A stretch of 64,000 bases of DNA from Astrothelium macrocarpum (GCA_021030915.1 JAGEMR010000072.1:1-64000); one strand, 5' to 3'; numbered from the stretch's first letter, positions 1 to 10,988 are shown. Program-made: numbers and translations. The notes: a model not told the origin generated them from the sequence alone.

Positions 1-599
1 ACACCTGAATTGAATGAGACGAAATGGTGGAGGTGGGTCAAATCAGGGGGTGGGTCATTTCCGTGGGAGCCGACTTAATCAGGATTGCGCTTTATGCTAA
101 GAAGCCAGGGAGTCGGCAGTTAGCGTCGACCAACTAAACTCATCTTGCATCGCCCAGACGCAGCCGACAGCTAGCGCTGTGGATCTCTGAACTAACTAAA
201 TTATAGAAAATTTCATAAATAAGCATTTCAATTGATTCAGAGACCCACAGCGCTGGCCGTCGGATGTGAAAGGCTGCTGTACTTAGCTATACACTATTTC
301 GCTACGCCTGTAACATTGAGTAAGAGTCCAAAACCTGAATTCGGCACTAAAAGCTGCTGACATTGCGTAGAGAATAGTTGGTTTCGACCTCTCAATAATT
401 TGCTTCTACGATAACTTTTTGCATGATTTGGTCAGCGATTTAGAAAGCCCCAGGGCCGAGGCATTTCGCTATTTTTAAACGCCTCGGCCCGCTGGCAAAG
501 CTGCTTCTGGAAGCAGGAAATGTCTCTCTGCCTTTGCTCACGAGGTTTCTCGTCCGCCAAATCAACTGATCAACATTCATTATCTTGCCTCCTAAAGTG
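1..599. other. Gene-free left edge
   Basis: No convincing coding frame is seen upstream of the first gene. The stretch holds a strong imperfect hairpin at 164-263, listed separately. The rest is ordinary intergenic sequence and probably includes the promoter of the gene starting at 600. Confidence 0.5.
164..263. repeat. Long inverted repeat, possible MITE remnant
   Basis: Positions 164-191 and 236-263 form two 28-base arms that pair as an inverted repeat with only three mismatches, all transitions. They are separated by an AT-rich 44-base spacer. The size and layout fit a tiny non-autonomous inverted-repeat element or a cruciform. I see no clear target-site duplication, so mobility is inference. 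Confidence 0.6.
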
Positions 600-1988
600 A
601 TGGCAGATCAGACGACAACCATCGCTTCACTTCCATCCGGTTATCCAACACTAGCTGGGCTCCTTTATGCGGTAGCAGCAACTCCATCGAAATTATGGAG
701 CAACATTGCTTGGAGAAAGATGGCACCACAGAGACCTCAAAAGGATAACATGTCCGACGCAGCGAGATTCCATGACAGAATATCACACTATGACTCCATC
801 GCTAAGGCGCAAAAGGTCTTGTCAAAATTTATCACGAGGAGGATGCGGCAATTTGGCTCCGAGAAATCCAACAGACCTGTTGAGGAGAGCATTGCGGCCT
901 TTCATCTTCTCCGATCCTTCACCAACTCAGCTACTTGCGCAGCAGTAGAAGCACAGGGTAAGGAACGCGGTCTTACCATTGCGGTACGAAATTTACATGG
1001 GACTACTTCAGAAAATGCAGTAACTCATGACACGATTTCTGACTGTACTGGAAGAGATATGTTTCCTATAGTTAAGGTGAAAGTATTCGATCATTCTTTC
1101 AGTTGCCAAGAAAGCCTAGTCAAATTGTCCATAATCGACTTCAAGTCCATCGTCAAGAGTACAGGTACAACTGTCGAGGATTCGCTCATCGACTCAATGG
1201 TTCTTTATACGCGTTCGGACCGATATGTGCCATCTGTCTCAGTCCAAGGAGCAGCGCCGTTCCATTGCCTCGCAGTTGAATTAGGATATAAGCTAATAGA
1301 ATTATTGGTCGCCTGTGCAGTCATTCTGGGATCGACAGGAGGAGCGTGGTTTGGGTTGACCGTGAGCTCGATGTTCCCTGAACGCATAGCTGCTGGCCTG
1401 TACAGAACTTCATACGGACAAAAAACATCAGAGGGCGATAGAACACCGATTAAATGGCGTTCTGTTGGCACGATGTGGTCTGACGGCCCGAATGGTTATT
1501 TCATACCAGCGACTGCATGGCTAAGCGACGAGTGGAGGGACTGCCTTGGCTATTGGATCCAGTATATCGCCCTGTTTATCCTTCAGCACTTCAAGCTTCA
1601 AGTCCGTAATAGTATCGGTTTCGGGCCCTACCTTATCACCAGAGACGCTATACGCTACATCGTTCTGGTTGTCGAAGTCTTATTTCTCATCAATACGGGT
1701 CTGTCTGTTTGGACAAAAATGCCGATCCGCTATTGGAAGGCTAGGGACTGGGCTGCTTTCGTCGTCTACCTCATGATGCTTTCGGCTGGTCTGACTGGGG
1801 TGATCCTAGGACAGAAAGACTTTTTAAAACCAATATGGAAGTTTTATCTTGTCTCCAAGGTTGTAGATCCGATCGCTGCCGTTGGCTCTGTCGCAGCTCT
1901 GAGCATCTCTCGGCAAGCGGATGGATTGGTTTCACCAGAGAAATGGATTTTACTATGGGCTATAGGCACCTGTACTGTTGTCTGGTAG
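600..1988 (+). CDS. Hypothetical multi-pass membrane protein
   Basis: A single-exon frame of 462 residues. I start it at the ATG at 600; the open frame extends a few codons upstream but only from a non-ATG codon. The first half is polar and contains no motif I recognise. The second half carries about five or six hydrophobic segments: near residues 225-250, 315-335, 345-365, 378-400, 410-430 and at the extreme C-terminus. The protein therefore probably sits in a membrane with a long N-terminal soluble part. I cannot place it in a family. Fungal genomes carry many lineage-restricted proteins of this build. A missed 5' exon or intron is possible, but the frame is uninterrupted. Confidence 0.6.
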   Translation: MADQTTTIASLPSGYPTLAGLLYAVAATPSKLWSNIAWRKMAPQRPQKDNMSDAARFHDRISHYDSIAKAQKVLSKFITRRMRQFGSEKSNRPVEESIAAFHLLRSFTNSATCAAVEAQGKERGLTIAVRNLHGTTSENAVTHDTISDCTGRDMFPIVKVKVFDHSFSCQESLVKLSIIDFKSIVKSTGTTVEDSLIDSMVLYTRSDRYVPSVSVQGAAPFHCLAVELGYKLIELLVACAVILGSTGGAWFGLTVSSMFPERIAAGLYRTSYGQKTSEGDRTPIKWRSVGTMWSDGPNGYFIPATAWLSDEWRDCLGYWIQYIALFILQHFKLQVRNSIGFGPYLITRDAIRYIVLVVEVLFLINTGLSVWTKMPIRYWKARDWAAFVVYLMMLSAGLTGVILGQKDFLKPIWKFYLVSKVVDPIAAVGSVAALSISRQADGLVSPEKWILLWAIGTCTVVW

Positions 1989-3789
1989 TTTATTAGTTTG
2001 GAGTGGAGCATTGCGTGACTCTGACAAGAGGGCAGAGTAGAAAGTATTGATGGTAAACACATGAGTTGTGTGTGTTTACAAGTTAATGCGAATATCTAAA
2101 CAATCCCTTGTTCAACATGCAGCACCAGCAAAGCCCCCTTTTCGAACTATGATCGATCCCATTATTTTGTAGTCGAACTAGTCACATTGTTCACCTCAGC
2201 ATTCTGCGCTCTTTCACCAAGTCCGGACCCCAGGATCGTTGTCTAATACTGGATATGCGAGAAATCCCCTCCCTAGCTGTAATAAGGACCATTTCAGAGA
2301 ACCAATTTGCACCTCTGAGCTTATTCCCTTGCTGAGGTATCACGGAATGAGACGATTCCTACAACATTTGTCGCTCATAGAGAGGCATGTATATCTATTG
2401 GAGATCTGTTCTCCAGTGCCAGCAATATACCCAAATCTAGAACAGACCTTTACCACTCTGAACTTCAGCAGAAGTAGACCATCTGAAAGCTCCTGTTTAT
2501 AATCTTTGGCCTGTTTACCGTCTTCTCCCTTATAGCAGAAGTCTTTAGCCTAAAAAAATGCCCACGCTAGTTTCGAGAATCCCTCTACATCTGCGTCAGA
2601 AATGGATTGAGGGGTTTGGAACCGCTTCTTCTTGCTCGCATCCTTCATTTCGTCTAATGCTCCAGAAGCTTGACTTCGCGTTTTCGATCACTCCACTTAT
2701 GCGACATGATGGCACACTTATGAAGCGCTTGTTTGAGCTTGATGGCATCATGTATTTTCTCGATCTCCAACGTCTCGAGATTGAACGGACGCATGGTTCT
2801 AGTTTGTGAGGCTTTATGGGGAAAATCACCACTTGAACACCCAAAAGGGATACAGGGTGGAAGGTATACGAAAGGCAGAACGATTATAATAACGAGACTT
2901 GAGCTCACCGAACAGAGTCAGTCCTTGGAGATCAAGAGGAGAAGCATTTTATCCCACCAAAAATAATCTTTGCGGTTGCACAGCATTATCAAGTTACAAA
3001 CCAGAAATTGCTCAGGTGACTGAGCACCGCTACGCCAATGGCCGGCGCACGGGGTGTGTTGTAGATGGCGGAAGGGAATTTCCATCGGTTTTAGCACCAC
3101 AAGGCTGTAAGATGTGGCGTTAACACCACATCATCATGTTCGTCAGTGTTAAAGCCATGAATCATAATTGAGCCTTGGCATTACAAATTAGTTCATAACA
3201 AAGGAGACGTTGGAATCTTTGTACGACCGCAGGGCATGCACGTTATCTGATGAGCTGCTTTTGCTTTTAGACCAGGAGGTATAGTTGACTGAGGTTGGAC
3301 GAAGAAGAGCTTCCTTCGTATAGGTGATATTATTACTTGCCTTATCTACTTAGCAAGATATAAGGGATAGCATCCCGTCAACATGCAATAGTTCTTCAAG
3401 AATCGCCTTCAACTACTTTTGAGTCTTGAGTCTCGTTCCCGTCATAATTTGGTGGCTTGCTTCTCTAAGAGGCTGGTCGGGAGAGGTTTAGCTGCATTGA
3501 CATCCTCACTTGCTACGATAAGGATAATTCGAAGCATTGTTCTAGACGATGCAATGAGATTCGAACAGTTGTGAAGTGGATGGGAAGGCAAAGGCATGCC
3601 AAAGTTCACGCTAGTCCGATAAAATTGCTAGCGCGTCGCGTCTTGAGCAAGATGCCAAACATGTCAGTAAACAAAGCACCTCCCTGCGCAACCACCACTA
3701 CAGACCACCATATCGACCGTTACAAAATTATAAAACTAGTTTCGCCAGGAAGTGATTTAGTCTCCTGATTGCGCTGCAAAGAGATCAGC
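1989..3789. other. Long intergenic region
   Basis: This 1.8 kb stretch lies between the membrane protein and the Csm1/Pcs1 gene. It contains only short open frames, apart from an eroded coding-like segment on the minus strand at about 2340-2908, listed separately. The last few hundred bases are presumably the Csm1/Pcs1 promoter and 5' UTR. Confidence 0.5.
2340..2908 (-). pseudogene. Eroded coding-like remnant
   Basis: Read on the minus strand, a frame rich in Lys, Glu, Asp and Leu runs from about 2908 to 2654. It appears to shift into another frame (through DEMKDASKKKRFQTPQ) and then continues past one TAG near 2550 to a stop near 2343. The composition resembles a charged helical protein, and the two frames join naturally at one frameshift. 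That pattern suggests a gene relic with a frameshift and a nonsense codon. I do not recognise the family. It could equally be chance open frame, so confidence is low. Confidence 0.25.
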
Positions 3790-5626
3790 ATGGCAAAAGC
3801 TCGCGCGCCCGTTACTTCGCTATCCGCGATGCTTGACCCAGCATCCGACGACAATCTCACAGAAACTGACAATGACTTGATGCTAACGCCGGACTCCGCG
3901 ATAGAAAATATTGCACCTCCGAAGAAGAAGTCGAGTCGAAGTTCGGCCAAAGTCGCAAGCAATCCAACCAAAGTCACCAAGGCAAAAGCGCCGGCAAGAA
4001 GGACAAGTGGAGGAGGGACCAAGAAGGCGACGTCAAAGAAAACCAATGCGAATCGCAAAGCTCTAGCGGATAGAACAAACGCAAGACATGAGAGCGAAGT
4101 CGAGGAGGTCGAGGAGTTTGACGAGTCTATGGAGGTCGACGAAGATGAGAGGCCTGCGCCAATCTCCAAAAACAACAAGAAGGCCAAAGCCGTTGAGCGC
4201 AATCATGAAAACGGACAGGTGAAAAGAGTGCGCAGGAAACAGGAACAACACAGCGAGGATGAAGGCGAAGATGGTCATGCGGAGAAGCCTGCGCCCAAGA
4301 AACAATCACGTTCAGCACCTAAAGCGCCAACTACCACAAATCGATCCGCAAACAATAAACGAGCGCCATCGAAGGAGAGGCATCACATTGTTCCAGATGC
4401 TCAACATGACGCTATGGACATCGAGCCAACAGCGATTACAGTGGGCGAAGAATCTACTGTCGAGGCCTTGCCGCCTGCACCGACCACAAAACCACAACCG
4501 ATATATCGTGCACGTTCCGAATTGCGGCAACGCCGTCCAGAACGTGCAAGATCAGCGAGCGCATCGGATCGCGAAGGGCGGACTACCGATCCATTGCTGA
4601 GACGGAAGCTCGGAGATGCTACTAAAAGGCTGGAGTCTCTGGAGATCAAATATCGAAATCTGCAGGAAATAGGATCGCGAATGGCAGAAACTAATTTCGA
4701 GAAGTTGAAGAAGGCTAGCGATGAAAGGGCAAAGCGTGAGTATAGATGATCATGATTTGCAGAAATCTAAAGATCAACTAACCAAGGACAGATTCAAACG
4801 AACTCATTGCCTGCCTGAAAAAGGAGCTTGTCGATCTCCAGAGACGCTTCGACACCCAAAACGTTGAAATATCTGCCTCTGATACCAAAGCCGCCAATTT
4901 ATCCGAACAAGCCAAGAAATTCGAAAACGAAAACAAAACTCTGAAGCAATCGCTCCAGCAGATAGAGAGCGAAAACCGTTCCCTAACAGCAAAGATTGCT
5001 GCTAATCGCACAGCATCTCTTGAACCAACTGCCGAGAAGGAGAAAGAGAAAGAGAAAGAGAGAGAGAAGAAGGCACCCGCAAGTGCAGCGAAGGCAATAA
5101 ACCCGTCTTCGAGGGCCACAGCAGCAGCAAACGTGGAGGCGGCGAAAGAGGCCCAGATCAGACAGCTAAAGGAAGAACTATATAGCGACCTGACTGGTTT
5201 GATCATTCGGGGTGTGAAGAGAGAAGAGGGGGAAGACGTGTATGATTGCATCCAGACAGGACGGAATGGGAGTAAGTCCAGAATCTTTTTCTCCTCTTTC
5301 ACTTCTGCTGTCTTGGCCTTTTTCCATGTTCTTGCATCATGTGTCAATTTATAAATTCAAGCTGACCACACTTCCTAGCTCTCCACTTCCACCTCACTGT
5401 CGCCAATCCCTCTACATCCAGCGAGCCCAAGACGCCCTCGAATTCTTATGAAGATGTCGAGTTCGGCTATGCGCCCTTGTTGGACGAAAGCAGAGACAAG
5501 GATCTGAAGGATGTGCTGGAGGATTATCTCCAGGAAGAAATATTCTTTCCACGCCGGCAAGCTGCCAAATTCTATGCGAAGGTTATGGATTGCGTGACGA
5601 AGCGCATTGTGGTGGAAGACGATTAA
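3790..5626 (+). CDS. PCS1: Monopolin complex subunit Csm1/Pcs1
   Basis: I read three exons: 3790-4735, 4792-5271 and 5379-5626, giving 557 residues. The start is the ATG at 3790; the frame upstream opens only at a TTG. The N-terminal half is disordered and rich in Lys, Ser and acidic residues, as in chromatin-bound proteins. Coiled coil follows from about residue 275 to 400. The last ~110 residues form the globular Csm1 domain: a FHLTVAN-like strand, then the conserved helix around PLLDESRDKDLKDVLEDYLQ. Yeast Csm1 and fission-yeast Pcs1 form V-shaped dimers that clamp microtubule attachment sites at kinetochores and act in the nucleolus. An EKEKEK-type low-complexity run sits between coil and domain. 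The gene converges on the GLEBS-motif gene. Confidence 0.85.
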
Positions 5627-5899
5627 TGAGAACAATGAATGCCGAAATACTGTGGGAGGCGTGTAGGCGTTCTTCAACCAGGTTAGGTGCAATGGCGTTT
5701 GGCACCGGTTATATCTCTCTCAGCCTGGGTTCTTGTCTTTTTTTTTCTGGCTAGGTCTGTCGCCGTCGTAACACAAATTTCAACCCATTCATTCTTCGAA
5801 CCTGCAAACGCTGCATTCCAAACAATCCCATCAAACCCAAACAAACTACCCAAAACCCCCCTCTCATCTTCCCACCTCCAGCTTCCCCAACCCAACCCC

Positions 5900-7492
5900 T
5901 CACCCCCACCGCCTCCCCCGTCCATAATCCGCGACCCGCAACTCCTCAAACGACCAACCCCGAAAATACGGCATCGCGCCCACGCCCTGCGCGCCAGCCA
6001 GCTCCAGGGGATTCCAAAAGCTCGCCTCGAACGCGGCGCGCGGCGCGGCGGCGGTCCCCTCGTCCGCGCCCGCCGCCAGCATCCCGCCGACGGGCATCCC
6101 CGCGACGACGCTGGCGGCGCGCCGCACGCCCACGCGGTAGTCGGCCAGGCGCAGCTCCTCGAAGGACCAGGCCTGGTAGGCGGGTTGCGCGGTGATGGAG
6201 GCGTAGCGGATAATGTCTGCGGGGGCGAGGGGGGAGGAGGCTGCGGGGTGGGACTGCGGGGTGGGGGCGGGCGGTTGGGGATTGGAAGTGCTGGAGATGG
6301 TGGAGGGGGCGGGGAGGGAGCGGGTGGTGAGGCCGTGGGTGCGGATGTGGGTCAGCCAGCGGGTTAGGAGGTGGGAGATTGAGAGGGTGGGGAGGGCGTG
6401 CGCTGTTTCGGAGAGGTAGGGGATGGTGAGGGGGGCGATGTCGAGGCGGAAGGCGCGGCCGAGGTGTTTGGGGGGATCGATGGGGAGGCGTGGCTGGTGA
6501 AGGGTGTGTCCTTTGGGCTCGAGGAGGGTGAAGGGGAGGGAGTCGGTGGTTTCGAGGGCGGTGAGGAGGGGGTCGAAGCGAGGGGAGTGTTGGTCGATGA
6601 TTTCGAGAGGTCGGTCTTGTATGCTTGAACGGGACGGTTTGAGGTCAAAGAGACAGAGACTAATGTGGGACGTTCGTGTGTCAGGGGATTCTCCGATGAC
6701 CAGTATTGTTTGCTCAAGCTCATTCAGGCGTCCATTGGGTCTTAGAAATGGGGCTCTGTCAAAGAATTGCTTCAAGATGCCACTCGGACTACCCGAATCT
6801 TTAGCCCAGTCATTTGCATAACCCGGCATCTCCATTGATGCGAATGGCAACGCTACTAGATTGATCGACGTCTTAAGGTATGTCGCCATTGTCCTAACCG
6901 CTTCTGATGAGGAAACGAAACAGATTGTTGGTTCATTACCCTTTTTCTCCACTATTAGAGAAAGTAAACAGATGGCTGCAGTGAGGTTCTGTCGAGAAGA
7001 AGCGTCTAGTATATCCTCCAGTACGCTGCTCAATCCCTTGTGGGTATCTTGTGTGGATTTTGATCGATCTATACTCGATGATCCCTGAATGTTGAAACTT
7101 TTTAGGAATGAGTCGAAAACGTCCACAGCGATCCCGATGCAGTTCAGCTCTCGAACAATGTCCCAGTCTTCAGTAAGATAGAAAGATACGCCTAACACAG
7201 CATATATTTCTTCGGAATTCGTCGGAGCTTCATTTGTAGCGCCAGATTGCCCGTTCCATTGTTGGACAAGCGAGTTGAGGCTACCTTTATTAGAGCGAAT
7301 CATTGGGGATCTGACAATCCACTCTCCAACAGTTGCAAGAATTTCCCGTATGTCTCCTGTTTCATTCTGCATAGGTAAATGCCGCTCTAAGAGCGCCTCG
7401 TCGAGTAGTATCGCTGAAACGCGTGACTTGATCTTGCCTGCATCGCGAACCGTGCCTGGAGTGCTTGATTGATTGAAGTTCGTAGTGCTCAT
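5900..7492 (-). CDS. Fungal protein with two C-terminal GLEBS-like motifs
   Basis: One exon of 530 residues, started at the ATG at 7492 because the longer frame begins at a TTG. The N-terminal ~400 residues look folded but I do not recognise them. A Pro/Ser-rich linker follows. The C-terminal ~90 residues hold two copies of a motif with core WSFEELRLADY and WSFEELRVADYGRGRR. This core resembles the end of the GLEBS motif of nucleoporin Nup98, which binds Rae1/Gle2. The first copy also has ITAQPAY before it, in the place where Nup98 has ITA...Y. The 3' part (about 5900-6500) is markedly GC-rich compared with the rest. The function as a Rae1/Gle2 or Bub3 partner is inference. Confidence 0.65.
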   Translation of the reverse strand: MSTTNFNQSSTPGTVRDAGKIKSRVSAILLDEALLERHLPMQNETGDIREILATVGEWIVRSPMIRSNKGSLNSLVQQWNGQSGATNEAPTNSEEIYAVLGVSFYLTEDWDIVRELNCIGIAVDVFDSFLKSFNIQGSSSIDRSKSTQDTHKGLSSVLEDILDASSRQNLTAAICLLSLIVEKKGNEPTICFVSSSEAVRTMATYLKTSINLVALPFASMEMPGYANDWAKDSGSPSGILKQFFDRAPFLRPNGRLNELEQTILVIGESPDTRTSHISLCLFDLKPSRSSIQDRPLEIIDQHSPRFDPLLTALETTDSLPFTLLEPKGHTLHQPRLPIDPPKHLGRAFRLDIAPLTIPYLSETAHALPTLSISHLLTRWLTHIRTHGLTTRSLPAPSTISSTSNPQPPAPTPQSHPAASSPLAPADIIRYASITAQPAYQAWSFEELRLADYRVGVRRAASVVAGMPVGGMLAAGADEGTAAAPRAAFEASFWNPLELAGAQGVGAMPYFRGWSFEELRVADYGRGRRWG

Positions 7493-7993
7493 TGCGATCT
7501 GCGTGATTATCTTCGGGTTTTCCGGATTGAAAAGGGGGGTGTGCTGCCTTCTGACGTGCCTACCCAAAGGCAAAAAACCATCAGTGAGACTGTTGATGAA
7601 GAATTACAGATGCTGTGGAAACCGACTGGGTTGAAGAAATGAATCTAGTCAAAGGAGTGATTAAGTTGGTTTTAAAACAATGAAAACGCCAACAATGAGC
7701 GAGGAATGCGGGCATCGTTGTGTTGCCCTAACTAGGCAGGCATCAAATTCATATCAAGTAGAATTCTTGCACTTACCACAAACGATTATCTGCTTTCACC
7801 AGAATAGTTCTTTAGTTCATGCTTATAAGTTCCAATGTAACTCTGGCCATCTTCGGACGGTACGCTGACTTGTGAAAAGACGAACAAGGAGACAACCTCC
7901 AAATGAGTCAGATGTAAACATTGCTTGTGTCGTCCTTCTTGGCACTCTGAGGGATGTTGTTTTATAATTTGAGGAACTTGATATAAATATAGC
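7493..7993. other. Intergenic spacer between two minus-strand genes
   Basis: About 500 bases separate the stop of the modin-like gene from the start of the GLEBS-motif gene. Only short frames are present. It probably holds the GLEBS gene promoter and the modin 3' UTR. Confidence 0.4.
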
Positions 7994-9715
7994 TCATGCA
8001 ATATAGACAGGCGTTCGACTCCCGTAAAATTGGGAAGCTACCAAAGGGAATGCATCCGGACTGGTATACACCACGGAAAGTTCCCAGAGGATGGCTCTAA
8101 ACATCATGGTCCACCATGATTCTCTGACAAGCTGTCCATTTGGAAAGTAGCGACCTTTCATCTGCTCGACAATGGCATCAACTCGGTCAGCATAAATGTG
8201 AGAAGCCTCGTGCATCCATTCACTCATTGGTTGGTTCATGTGCTTTGTTTCTTGCCAATCTCTCTGGCAACCTTTCCTGATATTTTCTCGTGCTTTATCA
8301 AACGCATCATAATTTACAGATACGTGGGAGGCAACAAGATCTCGATAGCGAAAGATGGTCGGATATGTGTGCGCTGCAGGCTTCTCGTCAGAATAGCTGA
8401 TCAAATTTTGAAGAAACCTGGTTGCTGATTTGAAGCGCTGATGGATATCTTCGAGGAATTTCCTGGTATCTCGGGACGGATGGTTACCATTAAGCCATCC
8501 ACTTCCCATATTGTACCTCATCTCCATTGGCCAATTATCGAAAAGCCAGTTGAAATCATCGAGCACAGTCAAGATTTGTTTAGACTTTGACTCCGGATGG
8601 AGCCCGTTTACATAATCCTGCAAACGATGTCTAAGAACAATGCGCCCTTCTCTCCATGTGCACGGTGTATCAGGAATGATTCGAAGAGGATGCACTATTC
8701 GCACTATGGGCGATGTTTGGAGAGGCATGAACGAAGCCAACATGCCTGGAATGTCCATGAAAGCAGGAAACTTTTGCACTTGGGCTTCTTCAGTCATCAG
8801 CCATCTTTTTGCTTCTGCCGTTACTCGGAGGTCGTCCAAGGCCTGTCCTATTGAAAGATATATTGGGCGATCAGGACTAGTAAGAGAAAGGTCGGGGACT
8901 ACAAGCACTTTACAGCCTGGAATGATGCCACACGCTAATTTGTCTGCCTCTCGAGTTGGTATGAGGAGGCTGTTCCATCGGTCACGCTCGTCAAAAGAAC
9001 GGTCATTGCTGTACTGCACGACACATCCATATCCCCGCACTTGAATTGAGGAGAGGCTATGACCATTACCATCAGCGCGCATTATACCTCGACTCGGACG
9101 TATGTCTAGCCATTGCATGCCCAACCGATGAGCGATGACAACAAGATCTCCCACCGTTGTTGCTGCCAAAGGCCTAGTAAGCTCAGCAGGCATAAGGTCC
9201 CACGAACGTTCGCGGAGAATGATGGCCGGACTTTGTCTTTGGGGTCCAGTACCAGCCTCAATGTAGCCATGAATCTCTCCCATGTCCGCATCTCGGGGAT
9301 TGGTATGCCATTGCAAAGTCTGCAACTGCTCGAGAAAGAGGACCCAGCCCGCAATGTCTGACTCTTCTTCTGGCCATAGTGTTGGAGTCAAGGTTGCCTT
9401 TCTCGAGTCCGCACTACCAGTCAAACAAATGTGTTCCCTACTAAGTCCATCTTTGGCTTTGGTTCTGTAGCGATCCTGTTCTCGAATTGGCAAAAGTTTG
9501 ATCGTCGGAGTTGTAAATTTGGTTTCAAAACGAAACTCGGACCATCTCCACGCTAGCCGTGTCTTGGTTGCCCACTCGCCAATTACTGAGGACTGGCAAC
9601 GTCGGTACCCGTCAGCTGTCCCGAAAATTTGCTGAAGTAATTGGCCGACGGCAATCAAGAAGGCAAGCAGTGCTACCACGAGCGCGGCAAGGGAAAGGTT
9701 GTCAGAGCTATTCAT
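7994..9715 (-). CDS. Modin-like fungal membrane-anchored protein
   Basis: A single exon of 573 residues starting at the ATG at 9715; the open frame extends ten codons further only via a TTG. A hydrophobic segment near residues 7-30 (LSLAALVVALLAFLIAVGQ) is followed by a TADGYRRCQ motif and WRWSEFRFET. I recall these features from the fungal family usually annotated as modin. The rest is a large soluble region with many Trp and His residues and no enzyme signature I can name. The family is widespread in mould genomes and its biochemical role is not established. The name comes from Podospora, where mod genes modify vegetative incompatibility; whether this gene has such a role is unknown. Confidence 0.7.
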   Translation of the reverse strand: MNSSDNLSLAALVVALLAFLIAVGQLLQQIFGTADGYRRCQSSVIGEWATKTRLAWRWSEFRFETKFTTPTIKLLPIREQDRYRTKAKDGLSREHICLTGSADSRKATLTPTLWPEEESDIAGWVLFLEQLQTLQWHTNPRDADMGEIHGYIEAGTGPQRQSPAIILRERSWDLMPAELTRPLAATTVGDLVVIAHRLGMQWLDIRPSRGIMRADGNGHSLSSIQVRGYGCVVQYSNDRSFDERDRWNSLLIPTREADKLACGIIPGCKVLVVPDLSLTSPDRPIYLSIGQALDDLRVTAEAKRWLMTEEAQVQKFPAFMDIPGMLASFMPLQTSPIVRIVHPLRIIPDTPCTWREGRIVLRHRLQDYVNGLHPESKSKQILTVLDDFNWLFDNWPMEMRYNMGSGWLNGNHPSRDTRKFLEDIHQRFKSATRFLQNLISYSDEKPAAHTYPTIFRYRDLVASHVSVNYDAFDKARENIRKGCQRDWQETKHMNQPMSEWMHEASHIYADRVDAIVEQMKGRYFPNGQLVRESWWTMMFRAILWELSVVYTSPDAFPLVASQFYGSRTPVYIA

Positions 9716-10313
9716 CACGATCTGGATCAATGACGAAACGTCCAAGGAGTCTTTTGATTTAATCCTCTAATCCGTCTGCGGTTCATGTTCCGAGTTCGCA
9801 ATGCTTGAACTCAGCGGGAGGGAAGAGGTGTGTAGGATTCAGACAGAGGACGCAGGGGGATGTAGTAAGCGCCGAAGAACAAAAAGAAAAGACAACTGTT
9901 GCAACATTCTGCTCCAATGCTGATAGTCCGTGCATATCCAATTCGAACTTTTAAAAATGTCGGCTGTACCAGATTATTGTCGATATGACGTAGTAAATAA
10001 TAGGCAGGGGTTGCAGGATTTTTTCTGTTATTGAGGTTGGCATAAACAGCACAGCCATAGCTCAGCATCAAACCGTTTCCGACAGTCCCAAGTTTAGTCA
10101 TACTTTTAGAGGTTAGCCTTGCGATTCTGACCTTCGCTACGTTTACGCGACTATCACGATTGGTTCAAGGCCTCTGAGGTGCAGCTCATTTAGCTGAGAG
10201 GCATACGCAATGTCGTTGTTTGAAAGTGTATATATTCTGATATACAGCTCTTCAAAATCTTTCAATCTTCATCAAGATTACCAATTACCCACACAGGTAC
10301 TAATTTTCTCGAC
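9716..10313. other. Intergenic; short minus-strand ORF only
   Basis: This divergent spacer contains a 96-codon ATG-initiated frame on the minus strand at 9811-10101 with no recognisable motif. I do not call it a gene. The right part is the promoter of the glycine-zipper gene, including a TATA-like run near 10229. Confidence 0.4.
10229..10235 (+). promoter_or_regulatory. TATA-like element
   Basis: A TATATAT run lies 85 bases upstream of the ATG at 10314, a plausible distance for a fungal core promoter plus short 5' UTR. The assignment rests on position and sequence only. Confidence 0.35.
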
Positions 10314-10988
10314 ATGAGTTTTAATCCTCAAGAAAAGCTTGAAGGGCAGCCGCCTCTGCAGCAACCATACGGCGCAAGGTATGAGCAGCAATGAAATGGG
10401 TCGTCACCCTCTACTAATCTCTAGACCAGTGCCCAGGCCTACCCTCCAACAGCCGCTCCTCCTTATGGGGAAAACCAATCTTACTATCAGCAAGGCTCAA
10501 TTCCAATGAGCGGACCTCCATCGACAAAAGACGTCCCCATCTATGGCAATGCACAGCGCCAACAGCAGCAAGGAATGGCTCCGTATGAAGGCTTTCCTCC
10601 GCAGCAACCGCCATACGGGATGGGACCAGCTGGAGAGCGCCCAATAGGGTATGCCGAAGTATCTCGTCAGCCTATGGCGTATCCTCCAAATCCAGAATAT
10701 GCCGGGCAGCAGCAGCAAGCTGTAGAGGGCGACCGTGGCATCATGGGAGCATTAGCAGGTGGGGCTGCAGGAGCTTATGGTGGACACCAGGTCGGTCATG
10801 GTGTGCTTGGAGGCCTGGGTGGTGCTTTTGTTGGTTCGAAATTGGAGGATAAGGCCAAGGAACATCATCGAAAGGGAAAAAAGCATAGGTCGCACTCAAA
10901 ATCATCGAGCAGTAGCAGCAGCAGCAGCAGCAGTAGTTCGTCTTCCGATGATAAGAAAAAGAGGCGTCATCGTCATCATCACCACTGA
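10314..10988 (+). CDS. Glycine-zipper, Gln/Ser/His-rich protein
   Basis: Two exons, 10314-10378 and 10430-10988, give 207 residues. The second acceptor (CCAG at 10429) is chosen over the nearer one because only it keeps the Pro/Tyr/Gln-rich frame open. The first ~135 residues are disordered, with PPYG-type repeats. A glycine-zipper segment follows (GALAGGAAGAYGG, then a second GxxxG run), the kind of sequence that forms paired membrane helices. The tail has a highly basic stretch, a run of about 15 serines encoded by AGC/AGT repeats, and a terminal poly-His. The family is known in fungi as glycine-zipper 2TM-domain proteins; no defined function is known to me. Confidence 0.7.
10907..10946 (+). 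repeat. AGC/AGT microsatellite coding poly-Ser
   Basis: A run of serine codons, mostly AGC with some AGT and TCG, encodes the polyserine tract of the glycine-zipper protein. Trinucleotide runs of this type vary in length between strains. Confidence 0.7.

Noticed and set aside
5687..6367. 226-codon plus-strand frame with a signal-like start
   Set aside because: It overlaps the GC-rich C-terminal coding region of the GLEBS-motif gene on the other strand and turns into Gly/Arg low complexity.
9811..10101. 96-codon ATG frame on the minus strand
   Set aside because: No motif, odd composition and location in a promoter-type divergent spacer; could be chance.
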